Source: Ruminococcaceae bacterium KH2T8 (GTDB lineage Bacteria; Bacillota; Clostridia; Saccharofermentanales; Saccharofermentanaceae). From it: DNA of 64,000 nucleotides. Under the pieces are notes generated by a model. The model did no database searches, was not told the DNA's origin, and saw nothing but the letters and a program-made list of their open reading frames with translations. A program made the translations under genes and the position numbers. Each line of letters opens with the position of its first letter. Position 1 is the first letter of the stretch. The DNA lies in the NCBI GenBank assembly GCA_900111435.1, contig FOIY01000006.1, forward strand, positions 1 through 64,000. Reading direction: 5' to 3'. Below, in pieces: positions 25,588 through 33,729 of this stretch.

Positions 25588-25623
25588 ACACAAAATAGAA
25601 CTGTTGTTCGAGGATGCGCCTGT

Positions 25624-25652
25624 TTGACACATCAAAGTTCTAAGTGTAGACT
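25624..25652 (+). promoter_or_regulatory. Promoter of a small transcript
   Basis: TTGACA (25624-25629), 17-base spacer, TAGACT (25647-25652). It is divergent from the toxin 2 promoter and feeds a unit that ends at the terminator at 25818. Confidence 0.65.
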
Positions 25653-25683
25653 TCACATTAATCACTCTTGAAAGGAAACCATC

Positions 25684-25788
25684 GTGATCAGAACCGCTAA
25701 CATGACTACACCGATGATGATGACCATGTACGAGACAGTACTTGGTTCTATGGTGCTGTGTGATATAGGGACTTGCGGAAAAGATTAA
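25684..25788 (+). CDS. Possible 34-residue Met-rich small protein
   Basis: A GTG-initiated frame with GAAAGGA six bases upstream encodes 34 residues. It starts MIRTANMTTPMMMTM, is unusually rich in Met, and ends with two Cys (LCDIGTCGKD). It has its own near-consensus promoter and its own terminator, making a transcript of about 190 bases. No family is recognised. The alternative is that the transcript is a small regulatory RNA and the frame is incidental. Confidence 0.4.
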   Translation: MIRTANMTTPMMMTMYETVLGSMVLCDIGTCGKD

Positions 25789-25817
25789 CTTTCAGAAGAA
25801 AACAACATAGCTTACTG

Positions 25818-25851
25818 ACCGCTTATCTTTTCTGAGATGAGCGGTTTTTGT
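25818..25851 (+). terminator. Rho-independent terminator of the small transcript
   Basis: ACCGCTTATCT (25818-25828) pairs with GAGATGAGCGGT (25833-25844) with small mismatches and is followed by TTTTTG. Confidence 0.8.
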
Positions 25852-25885
25852 TTTATAAGATCTTTAGAAACGGAGGAGAATAAGA

Positions 25886-26374
25886 ATGATAAGAGAGATG
25901 TCGGAGAAGGATATATCCGAGTGCGCAGATGTCATCAGAAGAGCATTTAAGACCGTAGCGGATGACATGAGATTTACTGCAGAGAACGCACCTAACTTCA
26001 CTGCTTTTGCCACCGATGAGAACAGGCTCTCTTATCAGTTCAACGAGGAGAAGAGACCTATGTATGTGCTCATCCGTGACGGTAAGATCGCAGGCTACTA
26101 CTCCCTTTCATTTCCCGCAGAAGGAGAAGCGGAGCTCAATAATCTGGCGGTCCTTCCCGAGTATAGGCACATGGGCCTTGGCGGGGAGCTTCTCAAGGAT
26201 TCTTTCGCGAAAGCTGAGAGCTTTGGCAGATCTGTTCTTAAGATAGGAATAGTTGAAGAGAACAAGGTGCTTCGAATGTGGTACGAGAGTTACGGCTTTG
26301 TGCATATGGGTACTAAGAAGTTCGACTTTTTCCCATTTACTTGCGGTTATTTGGAGAAGCAAATAACCGAATAA
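25886..26374 (+). CDS. GNAT N-acetyltransferase
   Basis: 162 residues. A GNAT fold is shown by EAELNNLAVLPEYRHMGLGGELLKD (beta-4 and the acetyl-CoA loop R-H-x-G-L-G-G) and by VLRMWYESYGFVHMGTKKFDFFPF near the end. The substrate is unknown. ATG at 25886 follows GGAGG. A second, double-domain GNAT gene starts 16 bases after its stop, so the two are probably cotranscribed. Confidence 0.86.
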   Translation: MIREMSEKDISECADVIRRAFKTVADDMRFTAENAPNFTAFATDENRLSYQFNEEKRPMYVLIRDGKIAGYYSLSFPAEGEAELNNLAVLPEYRHMGLGGELLKDSFAKAESFGRSVLKIGIVEENKVLRMWYESYGFVHMGTKKFDFFPFTCGYLEKQITE

Positions 26375-26390
26375 GACTAAGGAGGAGACC

Positions 26391-27356
26391 ATGAATATAC
26401 GAAGATTTAAGACTGAAGAAGCAAAGGAAGTATCTGATGTTATCAGACAGACGATAAGGATATCGAATACCAAAGATTACCCGCTCGATCTTATGGAGGA
26501 ACTCATCGCATTTGAGACGCCCGAGCATGTTCTGGAGAGAGCCGGATGGACGCATCTTTATGTGGCGGAAGATGAAGGTAAGATCATCGGATGCGGTGCC
26601 ATAGGACCATACTGGGGAAAGACTGATGAGAGCAGTCTCTTTACGATATTCGTTCTGCCCGAGTATCAGGGAAAGGGTGTAGGAAGATCGCTGATCGACG
26701 TTCTTCAGAGAGATGAATTTTACCTTCGTGCAAAGCGTGTTGAGATCCCCGCATCGATCACCGGAGTGCCGTTTTATCTTAAGATGGGATATGACTTCAA
26801 AGACGGTATCGATACACCCGATGATGAGCATCTGATCAGGATGGAAAAACATAAGGATCTTTCCATAGTACGTTTCGTTGAAGATAAGGATGACAGGAAT
26901 GAGATCAGCCGTATCTATGAAAACAGCTGGAAATATGCATATAAGGATATCATCCCGCAGGAGTATCTGGACAGCATTCCCGAAGGCAGATGGGCAGGTA
27001 AGATCGATACGCCGTCATGGAAGACTCTGGTGTGTACCGACGGTGATAAGCTTGTCGGTACGAGCAGCTTCTGTGATTCCAGATTCGAAAACTTTGCAGG
27101 ATACGGAGAGATAATATCGATATATCTGCTCCCTGAATATCAGGGCAGGGGATACGGTAAGTATATTCTTGACCGTGTGCTCTCGGAGCTGAAAGAAGCA
27201 GGGTATGAGAAGGCATTCCTCTGGGTGCTCGAGGATAATCTTCCTGCGCGGAAGTTTTATGAGAAGAACGGATTTAAGCTCTCGTCCGAAGTCATAGAAG
27301 ATAACATTGGCGGCAAGGATCTTAGGGAAGTAAGTTATACGATAGATCTATGTTAA
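26391..27356 (+). CDS. Tandem GNAT acetyltransferase (two domains)
   Basis: 321 residues made of two GNAT domains. The first (about 1-150) has the acetyl-CoA loop VLPEYQGKGVGRSLID and the FYLKMGYDF motif. The second (about 160-321) has LLPEYQGRGYGKYILD and NLPARKFYEKNGFK. Both loops look intact, so both halves may bind acetyl-CoA. Acceptors are unknown. AAGGAGGAG lies eight bases before the ATG. Confidence 0.87.
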   Translation: MNIRRFKTEEAKEVSDVIRQTIRISNTKDYPLDLMEELIAFETPEHVLERAGWTHLYVAEDEGKIIGCGAIGPYWGKTDESSLFTIFVLPEYQGKGVGRSLIDVLQRDEFYLRAKRVEIPASITGVPFYLKMGYDFKDGIDTPDDEHLIRMEKHKDLSIVRFVEDKDDRNEISRIYENSWKYAYKDIIPQEYLDSIPEGRWAGKIDTPSWKTLVCTDGDKLVGTSSFCDSRFENFAGYGEIISIYLLPEYQGRGYGKYILDRVLSELKEAGYEKAFLWVLEDNLPARKFYEKNGFKLSSEVIEDNIGGKDLREVSYTIDLC

Positions 27357-27409
27357 AATACCTCTAGTGTGCGAAAGCACATTCATTGGATAAGGAGAAG
27401 AAAAGAAGA

Positions 27410-28624
27410 ATGGCATCATCTTGTAAGAACTGCGGAGCGACGCTGGTATTTCACCCCGATTCGCAGCTTCTCGTATGCGAATACTGTAACAGCAGTTTCA
27501 GACCCGAGGAGATAGAGACGGAGCAAAAAGCTTCTGTTGAGGAACAACAGGCCGTATCGATGAATGAAGCATACGGCACCGAGGATGAAAAGCTCCTCGA
27601 CTGCTATATCTACACCTGTAATCACTGCGGCGGCGAGATAATCATAAACGGTACTGAGGCTTCCACAAAGTGTATCTACTGCGGTAATTCGGCAGTAGTA
27701 TTCAGCAGGATCTCAAAGCAGAGAAGACCGGACGTTGTACTGCCGTTTACGGTCACTAAGGAAAAGGCGATCGAGCTCATCCGTAACAGGTTTAATAAGG
27801 GAAGGTTCATCCCGCAGGAAGTCAAGAACTTTCAGGCGGATCATGTTCGCGGTATCTATATACCTTATTGGATAGTAGATGCAGAACATACTGATGCTGT
27901 AGTGGTCAAGGGATCTGTCGGAAGCGGAAAGAATCGTAAGACCGTCTACTACGGCAGAGCAGGATCAATGCAGCTTCATGACCTTCCGCTTGATGCTTCT
28001 ACTCTCCTTTCAGATGAGAGCAGTATGCGCCTTGAACCTTTTGACTTTACAGCCTTAAGGGAATTCGACGAAGACTATCTCATGGGCTTTTATTCCAATG
28101 TCACCGATATCAATTTCGGTGATCTTAAGAAGGTCGTTAATTCCAGAGCGGATGAGTTTTTCCGCAAGGATGCGATGAATGACGTTAAAGGGGCTTCAGG
28201 CAAATCGGTCGTTGCATCTAATCCGCATACTGCCATTGATTACGGCAATATGAGATATGCCATGCTGCCCGCATGGTTTGTAACGTTTGACTATCAGGGG
28301 AAGCACCATACGGTTCTCGTAAACGGACAGTCGGGAAAGATAATATGCGGTCTGCCCTGGAATAAGAAACTCTTTTATTCGATGCTTGCGGGTATCGGTG
28401 TCGGGCTCACTGCGCTGAATACTTTTATATTGAACTTTTTGCTTCCCCCTTTGCTTACTTCGAGCGGTTCGGAAGACGATGATGGCGGTAATATCATCAT
28501 TATTCTCATCGTTGCCTGCATAAGCTTGTTTGCTGCAGGTCTTGCAAGTATGAAGCGAACGATCAAAAGTATCGAGCTTACGCAGTCCAAGAGTATCTTT
28601 AATTTCGTTAAGAAGAGGCAGTGA
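27410..28624 (+). CDS. Double zinc-ribbon membrane protein
   Basis: 404 residues from ATG 27410. A TTG codon further upstream is possible but lacks a ribosome site. Two zinc ribbons open the protein: CKNCG..CEYC (about residues 5-25) and CNHCGG..CIYCG (about 68-92). A central soluble region (about 110-300) follows, with YIPYWIVDAEH, and two hydrophobic segments lie near the C-terminus (LAGIGVGLTALNTFILNFLL; IIIILIVACISLFAAGL). The plan resembles uncharacterised zinc-ribbon membrane proteins of Firmicutes. No catalytic motif is seen. Followed after three bases by a small membrane protein that probably shares the transcript. Confidence 0.72.
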   Translation: MASSCKNCGATLVFHPDSQLLVCEYCNSSFRPEEIETEQKASVEEQQAVSMNEAYGTEDEKLLDCYIYTCNHCGGEIIINGTEASTKCIYCGNSAVVFSRISKQRRPDVVLPFTVTKEKAIELIRNRFNKGRFIPQEVKNFQADHVRGIYIPYWIVDAEHTDAVVVKGSVGSGKNRKTVYYGRAGSMQLHDLPLDASTLLSDESSMRLEPFDFTALREFDEDYLMGFYSNVTDINFGDLKKVVNSRADEFFRKDAMNDVKGASGKSVVASNPHTAIDYGNMRYAMLPAWFVTFDYQGKHHTVLVNGQSGKIICGLPWNKKLFYSMLAGIGVGLTALNTFILNFLLPPLLTSSGSEDDDGGNIIIILIVACISLFAAGLASMKRTIKSIELTQSKSIFNFVKKRQ

Positions 28625-28627
28625 CAT

Positions 28628-28912
28628 ATGGAAGTTTTATTTTTTATCCTTGCATTGATATTCGGTACGGGGCTTGGATTCGGCACGGCTTTTCTTGTTT
28701 GCGCCTCAATGCTTAAGAAATCCAATGATATCGGTGATTCCGTGGGAGAAGCCAAAGAGTATTCTTCCGGAGCCGTATTTACGGTAAGTACTAAGAGGCT
28801 CAAGAAGGCAGAGCGCGAATCTTTTGTATATCTTAATGAGATCCCTCTTAAATCTCAGTACGAAGAGCCCGCAGACACCGAAGAAGTACATAAGCTCGAG
28901 AAGATCGGTTGA
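28628..28912 (+). CDS. Small single-pass membrane protein
   Basis: 94 residues: one N-terminal hydrophobic segment with Gly-rich pattern (LIFGTGLGFGTAFLVCASML) and a charged cytoplasmic tail. No recognised family. It starts three bases after the zinc-ribbon gene and ends ten bases before the phosphoesterase gene, which points to cotranscription. Confidence 0.6.
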   Translation: MEVLFFILALIFGTGLGFGTAFLVCASMLKKSNDIGDSVGEAKEYSSGAVFTVSTKRLKKAERESFVYLNEIPLKSQYEEPADTEEVHKLEKIG

Positions 28913-28922
28913 TCATTTCAGT

Positions 28923-29771
28923 ATGGAAAAGAAGACTCATACCGGCAAAAGGTCAAAGATAAGGCTTATCGCGGCAACGATCATTTTGCTGATACTTATT
29001 CCGGGACTTAACTGCAGGCTCAAAGTCGTGAATTATGACTTTGAATCTGATCTGATATCATCCCCGGTCAGGATCGCACTGGTTACCGATCTGCATTCAT
29101 GTTGGTACGGTAAGGATCAGAAGAACCTTATCGAGGCGATAGATGAGCAGTCTCCGGATATCATCCTGCTCGGAGGAGATTTCTTTGACGATAAGCTCAA
29201 GAATGATAACTGCGAGGAGTTCCTGAAAGGCATAAGCGGACGTTATCCGATCTACTATGTAACGGGCAATCACGAATACTGGTCAACGTCCGATAAGTTT
29301 CGCGAAGAGATGGAGATACTGGATCGCTATGGTGTCATCAGGCTTCAGGGGCAGTGTGAAATGCTCGAGATCAACGGCAACGATATCGTGCTTGCGGGCA
29401 TTAACGATCCGGATGCTTTTTATCAGAGTGAGACGGGCGGGCTCGATGGACAGCTTGCCGAAGTTGCTGCTGATATTCCCGAAGGTACATACAGCATTCT
29501 GCTCTCGCATCGACCTGAGCTCTTTGAGGATTATTCGGGGCTCGGATTCGATCTGGTGTTGACCGGACATGCGCACGGCGGTCAGTGGAGGATACCGGGT
29601 CTTATCAACGGAATATTTGCTCCGAATCAGGGAGCGTTGCCTGAGTATGCCGGAGGACTTTATGCTGACGGTGACATGACTATGGTAGTCAGCAGAGGAC
29701 TGGCTCGCGAGTCGACTCTTGTTCCGAGGCTCTATAACAGACCGGAACTTGTGATCATAGATATATCCTGA
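28923..29771 (+). CDS. Membrane-anchored metallophosphoesterase (YkuE-like)
   Basis: 282 residues from ATG 28923; the open frame upstream overlaps the small membrane protein and is not used. One N-terminal membrane segment (IAATIILLILIPGL) is followed by a calcineurin-type phosphoesterase with all motifs: VTDLHS, GGDFFDD, TGNHEYW, LSHRPE and GHAHGGQ. Enzymes of this group use two metal ions to cleave phosphomonoesters or diesters; YkuE-like members act near the membrane. The substrate here is unknown. Confidence 0.88.
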   Translation: MEKKTHTGKRSKIRLIAATIILLILIPGLNCRLKVVNYDFESDLISSPVRIALVTDLHSCWYGKDQKNLIEAIDEQSPDIILLGGDFFDDKLKNDNCEEFLKGISGRYPIYYVTGNHEYWSTSDKFREEMEILDRYGVIRLQGQCEMLEINGNDIVLAGINDPDAFYQSETGGLDGQLAEVAADIPEGTYSILLSHRPELFEDYSGLGFDLVLTGHAHGGQWRIPGLINGIFAPNQGALPEYAGGLYADGDMTMVVSRGLARESTLVPRLYNRPELVIIDIS

Positions 29772-29787
29772 ATGAAGGTTTAAGAAG

Positions 29788-30588
29788 ATGAAGCAGCGAA
29801 TGATCGATCTGATGAATTCGGATAAGACGACGACTGACTATGAAGGCGCCGTCATGGCAGACTTCGGACTTGATCCGCAGAAACACTACGATGTACTTGT
29901 AGTAGCTCCCGGATGGAAGCCCGATAAGATCATGAAAGATCAGGATGTAAAGATAACATGCACGGCAGTTCATTCGTATAAGTCAGGTTATGAAGTTCAG
30001 GGTGACGGATTTCTTATCGCCTGGATACAGATCGGTGCAGGGGCTAACAGGGTGATAGATGAACTCTGCCTCTGCGCAGTCCTGGACTTCGATAAGATAG
30101 TATTTGTCGGGGCGGTAGGAGCGCTCGTTCCCGAGCTGCCGGTGGGAACCGTATGTACTCCTTCCCGAAGCATCGCAGGTAATCTTGCGGGAGGTTACCT
30201 CACGGAAGATATTACGAAATATAAGCCTTTCGAGACGGTCTATCCCAATGATCCGAATTTTGAGGAGAGCGTTATATCACTTGCTGAGAGTAAAGGTCAC
30301 AAGGTCGTGAAGGCCCCGGTATTCTGTACCGATTCCGTCTACTGTGAGTATTCGCATATGGACTTTATAAAAAGCTTTGGCGTGAGCCTTATCGAGATGG
30401 AGACAAGTGTTCTGTATCAGATGGCAGATCTGCTGGAAAAGCCTGCAATAGCGCTTCTAGCAGTATCTGATAACAACACGACGGGAGATCCGCTCCTTCT
30501 AAGGACGGCAGAACAGCGTGACGCCTATGACCAGGGGCGAAAGAAGGTGATCCCCGATATCATTATCGGGATCGCGAAGATGTTATAA
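29788..30588 (+). CDS. Nucleoside phosphorylase-family protein
   Basis: 266 residues. PNP/UDP phosphorylase fold features are GAGANRVIDELCLCAVL, the FVGAVGALVPELPVGTV segment, an EMETSVLYQMA motif (the Met-Glu that binds ribose) and SDNN near the C-terminus. It should cleave a nucleoside or nucleoside-like compound; the exact base cannot be read. Starts 16 bases after the phosphoesterase gene with a weak AAGAAG ribosome site. Confidence 0.8.
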   Translation: MKQRMIDLMNSDKTTTDYEGAVMADFGLDPQKHYDVLVVAPGWKPDKIMKDQDVKITCTAVHSYKSGYEVQGDGFLIAWIQIGAGANRVIDELCLCAVLDFDKIVFVGAVGALVPELPVGTVCTPSRSIAGNLAGGYLTEDITKYKPFETVYPNDPNFEESVISLAESKGHKVVKAPVFCTDSVYCEYSHMDFIKSFGVSLIEMETSVLYQMADLLEKPAIALLAVSDNNTTGDPLLLRTAEQRDAYDQGRKKVIPDIIIGIAKML

Positions 30589-30626
30589 TCTGAGCAGGGG
30601 GAACTCAGACTTAAGGAGGGAAAGCT

Positions 30627-31196
30627 ATGGATGGGACAGATATTGGTGTATTGATAGGGTGCATAATAACTCTTATTGCTGGAGGGATATTATCATTTAT
30701 CGGCTTTTTCTTCTTCAGTAAATATCTGACTCAGCAGAAAAAGTGCACCGCGACCGCAGTCGGTACTGTCGTAGGATATACGCTGACAGTTTACAGTAAG
30801 ATATTCCGTTATCCCATTGTCGAGTTTACGGCTGAAGACGGAAAGAAATACAAGGTAAAGGGCCCCGAGTATAGGGTCCATTCCGTAGCCGGAACGATCA
30901 GTTTTAGCGGGAAATCGGGATATAGGATCGAAGAGAACGATGAAAAGCAGAAGATCTTCGTAAGGATCGGCGCCCGTTCCGAGGATTTTCCGTATCCTTT
31001 CGGAAGAAATCCTCTTACGAGCAAATATCCCAAGGGGACAACTTTCACCGTATTCTACGATCCCGCTCATCCCAAGAGAGGCTACGTCAAGAGATACTGT
31101 GACAAGCGCTTCTTCTTCTGGATATTTCAGGGCGCCGCGATATTCTGCGTATTGCTTTGCATGTTTATCGCACTGCTGCCGGTTCTGTTTTATTGA
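30627..31196 (+). CDS. DUF3592-type membrane protein
   Basis: 189 residues with a hydrophobic segment at each end and a beta-rich middle. The pattern TAVGTVVGY...YPIVEFTAEDGKKYKVKG...GTTFTVFYDPAHPKRGYV is characteristic of DUF3592 proteins. Function is unknown. AAGGAGGG lies nine bases before the ATG and a strong terminator follows. Confidence 0.78.
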   Translation: MDGTDIGVLIGCIITLIAGGILSFIGFFFFSKYLTQQKKCTATAVGTVVGYTLTVYSKIFRYPIVEFTAEDGKKYKVKGPEYRVHSVAGTISFSGKSGYRIEENDEKQKIFVRIGARSEDFPYPFGRNPLTSKYPKGTTFTVFYDPAHPKRGYVKRYCDKRFFFWIFQGAAIFCVLLCMFIALLPVLFY

Positions 31197-31204
31197 TATA
31201 AGTA

Positions 31205-31234
31205 GCGGTCGGGATCTCATCCCGGCCGTTTTTT
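31205..31234 (+). terminator. Rho-independent terminator after the DUF3592 gene
   Basis: CGGTCGGGAT pairs with ATCCCGGCCG across a CTC loop and is followed by six T (31229-31234). Confidence 0.88.
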
Positions 31235-31238
31235 GTTG

Positions 31239-31282
31239 TTGACAACACCCCTAACTCTATGTCATAATACTTGTGCACAAGT
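31239..31282 (+). promoter_or_regulatory. Promoter and operator of the OhrR-Gpx operon
   Basis: TTGACA (31239-31244), 18-base spacer, CATAAT (31263-31268). Immediately downstream is the perfect 14-base palindrome ACTTGTGCACAAGT (31269-31282), which overlaps the expected transcription start. This is the natural binding site for the MarR-type repressor encoded just downstream, giving autoregulation. Confidence 0.78.
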
Positions 31283-31314
31283 AAATTGGACACAAACGGA
31301 ATAGAGATGTATTC

Positions 31315-31770
31315 ATGAGCGGAAAGTACGATCAGTTAAAACTTAAGAACCAGGTATGCTTTCCCATGTATGCCTGCTCAAAGGAGATCGTCCGTCAGTA
31401 CGGACCGTACCTTAAGGAGCTCGATCTTACTTATACACAGTACATCGTCATGATGGTCCTCTGGGAAGATGAGGAGATATCCTCGAGGGAGCTCGCCGAG
31501 CATCTTCACCTTGATTACGGTACTTTGACTCCCGTATTAAAAAGACTCGAGCAGGCAGGGTACATTACTAGAGAAAGGTCTGCTGAAGACGAGAGAACGT
31601 TAACTCTTACTCTTACCGGGCAAGGTAGGGAGTTAAAAGATAAGGCAGCTAAGATCCCTTCGTGCCTGGCAGAAAAGATGGGACTTTCAAAGGAAGAGTT
31701 CGAGACCTTATATCGACTGACTTATAAGGCTCTCGGCAATATGGAATCGCAAGATAAAGGAGGAAAATGA
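31315..31770 (+). CDS. ohrR: OhrR-type MarR repressor (organic peroxide sensor)
   Basis: 151 residues with a winged-helix MarR domain: LDLTYTQYIVMMVLWE, SSRELAEHLHLDYGTLTPVLKRLEQAGYITR and the wing ERSAEDERTLTLTLT. Cys15 in NQVCFPMYACS matches the reactive N-terminal Cys of OhrR proteins (LCFALYA motif), whose oxidation by organic hydroperoxides releases DNA. The palindrome at 31269-31282 is its probable operator. Downstream lies a glutathione-peroxidase-family gene, a fitting target. The gpx start overlaps or abuts its stop. Confidence 0.88.
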   Translation: MSGKYDQLKLKNQVCFPMYACSKEIVRQYGPYLKELDLTYTQYIVMMVLWEDEEISSRELAEHLHLDYGTLTPVLKRLEQAGYITRERSAEDERTLTLTLTGQGRELKDKAAKIPSCLAEKMGLSKEEFETLYRLTYKALGNMESQDKGGK

Positions 31771-31772
31771 CC

Positions 31773-32318
31773 ATGTCTTCGATCTACGACTTTACAGTAA
31801 AGGACAGAAAAGGTAACGACGTTAGTCTTAAGGACTACGAGGGTAAGGTATTGCTCATCGTGAATACCGCGACAGGATGCGGATTTACGCCTCACTATGA
31901 TCCCCTGGAGGCAATGTACGAAGAGCTTAAGGACAAGGGATTCGAGATCCTCGATTTCCCCTGCAATCAGTTCGCCAATCAGGCTCCGGGAACAGAGGAT
32001 GAGATCCACGAATTCTGCAAGATGAAGTTCGGTACGAAGTTCCCGCAGTTTTCAAAGATCGATGTTAACGGAGAAAGCGCCGATCCGCTCTTTGCATATC
32101 TTGCGTCGCAGAAGCCTTTCGAAGGGTTTGGTAAGGGTCTCAAGAACGTTGCACTCGAGAAATTTACCAATGCCAACAACAAGAAGTTCGGCGATAAGGC
32201 TTATATAAAGTGGAACTTTACGAAGTTCCTCGTAGACCGCGAAGGTAATATCATCGCAAGATTCGAACCTACTGTCGACATGAAGGAGGTCAGGGCTGCA
32301 GTAGAAGCACAACTCTGA
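31773..32318 (+). CDS. Glutathione peroxidase-family thiol peroxidase
   Basis: 181 residues if the second ATG (31773) is used; AAAGGAGG (31756-31763) is nine bases away from it but only three from the first ATG at 31767. The active site TATGCGFTPHY carries Cys in place of selenocysteine, with the partner Gln in FPCNQFANQ and Trp in KWNFTKFL. Cys-type bacterial enzymes usually take electrons from thioredoxin and reduce organic and lipid hydroperoxides. It is the second gene of the OhrR operon and is followed by a terminator. Confidence 0.9.
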   Translation: MSSIYDFTVKDRKGNDVSLKDYEGKVLLIVNTATGCGFTPHYDPLEAMYEELKDKGFEILDFPCNQFANQAPGTEDEIHEFCKMKFGTKFPQFSKIDVNGESADPLFAYLASQKPFEGFGKGLKNVALEKFTNANNKKFGDKAYIKWNFTKFLVDREGNIIARFEPTVDMKEVRAAVEAQL

Positions 32319-32344
32319 TATCCGTTCTCTATATAAGACTCAAC

Positions 32345-32382
32345 TGATCCCCTTGTTCCTTAGGAATGAGGGGATCTTCTTT
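32345..32382 (+). terminator. Rho-independent terminator after gpx
   Basis: GATCCCC (32346-32352) pairs with GGGGATC (32370-32376), with an inner CCTTAGG segment, and is followed by TTCTTT. Confidence 0.75.
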
Positions 32383-32551
32383 AGCAGTATTTTGCACCGT
32401 TCACGGCCTGAGATTGCGAAATATCACAAAACTGTCCTTAAATCTGTTGAAAACGTTCAAATGAGCCGAATCTGTCAAAAAACGCACCGAAAGCCCGCGG
32501 GCGATAATGTATAATCCGATTCAGTAAGGCACTTAAGGAGAGAATTCATTT

Positions 32552-33589
32552 ATGGATATGAATATGAACTTTATAAGGAAACTTCCGATCCCCAAGGACC
32601 TCAAGGAAGAATTTCCCATTGACGATAATATCAGGGCGATAAAGGAGAGCAGGGATAAGCAGATCGCTGATATCTTCGAGGGAAAGGATGACAGATTCCT
32701 TCTTATCATCGGTCCCTGTTCGGCAGACAGAGAGGATGCGGTCCTTGACTATATGGTCAAACTCGCAGATGTATCCGAGAAGGTCAAGGACAAGATCTTC
32801 ATTATCCCGAGAGTATATACGAATAAGCCCAGGACAAAGGGTCTCGGATATAAGGGAATGCTCCATCAGCCGAATCCCGAGCAGGGGGAAGATATGCTTG
32901 CCGGCATCATAGCGATCCGTGAGCTTCATACCAAAGTCATCAGGGAGACGGGATTTACCTGTGCGGAGGAGATGCTCTATCCTTCGAACCACAGATATCT
33001 TTCGGACCTTTTGAGCTATGTTGCGGTAGGAGCCAGATCCGTTGAGAATCAGGAGCACAGGATCGTAGCGAGCGGCCTCGGTATCCCCGTCGGTATGAAG
33101 AATCCGACAGCGGGTGATATGAGCGTCATGATGAATTCGATAATCGCTGCTCAGAGCTCCCAGAAGTTCATATACAGAGGATGGGAAGTTCAGACGGAGG
33201 GTAACCCTCTTGCACACTGCATCCTGAGAGGTTATGTCGATAAGTTCGGCCGCTCTCATCCTAACTATCACTACGAGGATCTCGAGACGGTCCTCGAAAG
33301 CTATCAGAAGGATCCTTCTCTCAAGAATCCTACTGTCATAGTCGATACCAATCACAATAATTCAGGAAAGAGATACGAGGAGCAGATAAGGATAAGTAAG
33401 GACATCCTTCACAGCAGAAATTGTCATCCGGAACTCAAAAAGCTCGTTAAGGGCCTCATGATCGAAAGCTATCTTGTAGACGGCGCACAGAAGATCGGAG
33501 ACGGCGTATACGGTAAGTCCATTACGGATCCGTGCCTCGGATGGGAGAAGTCCGAAAGACTCATCCTGGATCTTGCGGATCTGCTCTGA
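32552..33589 (+). CDS. aroF: 3-deoxy-7-phosphoheptulonate synthase (type I DAHP synthase)
   Basis: 345 residues. AroF/G/H-type motifs are IGPCSADRED, PRVYTNKPRTKGLGYKGM, GARSVENQEHR, GMKNPTAGD and DTNHNNSGKRYEEQ. It condenses phosphoenolpyruvate with erythrose-4-phosphate in the first step of aromatic amino acid synthesis. The N-terminal segment is long enough to carry the regulatory extension of the type I alpha family. The gene stands alone. A TATAAT at 32510-32515 and AAGGAG upstream fit its own promoter and ribosome site; no T-box is seen. The aroF symbol marks the family, not the feedback specificity. Confidence 0.93.
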   Translation: MDMNMNFIRKLPIPKDLKEEFPIDDNIRAIKESRDKQIADIFEGKDDRFLLIIGPCSADREDAVLDYMVKLADVSEKVKDKIFIIPRVYTNKPRTKGLGYKGMLHQPNPEQGEDMLAGIIAIRELHTKVIRETGFTCAEEMLYPSNHRYLSDLLSYVAVGARSVENQEHRIVASGLGIPVGMKNPTAGDMSVMMNSIIAAQSSQKFIYRGWEVQTEGNPLAHCILRGYVDKFGRSHPNYHYEDLETVLESYQKDPSLKNPTVIVDTNHNNSGKRYEEQIRISKDILHSRNCHPELKKLVKGLMIESYLVDGAQKIGDGVYGKSITDPCLGWEKSERLILDLADLL

Positions 33590-33729
33590 CATAAGACCCT
33601 ACTGTGAGAATTCATACAAAGAATGGTCTGAAAGCCTCTGAAAACTCTATATAACACGCTCTGTTATCTTAGTGATCTTTTGGTACAATGTTCTGTGAGA
33701 AGATTAAAATGGAATGAGGAGAGATCACT

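Noticed and set aside
26391-27356. Two separate GNAT genes
   Set aside because: The frame is continuous through both domains, with no internal stop and no ribosome site at the junction, so it is one two-domain protein.
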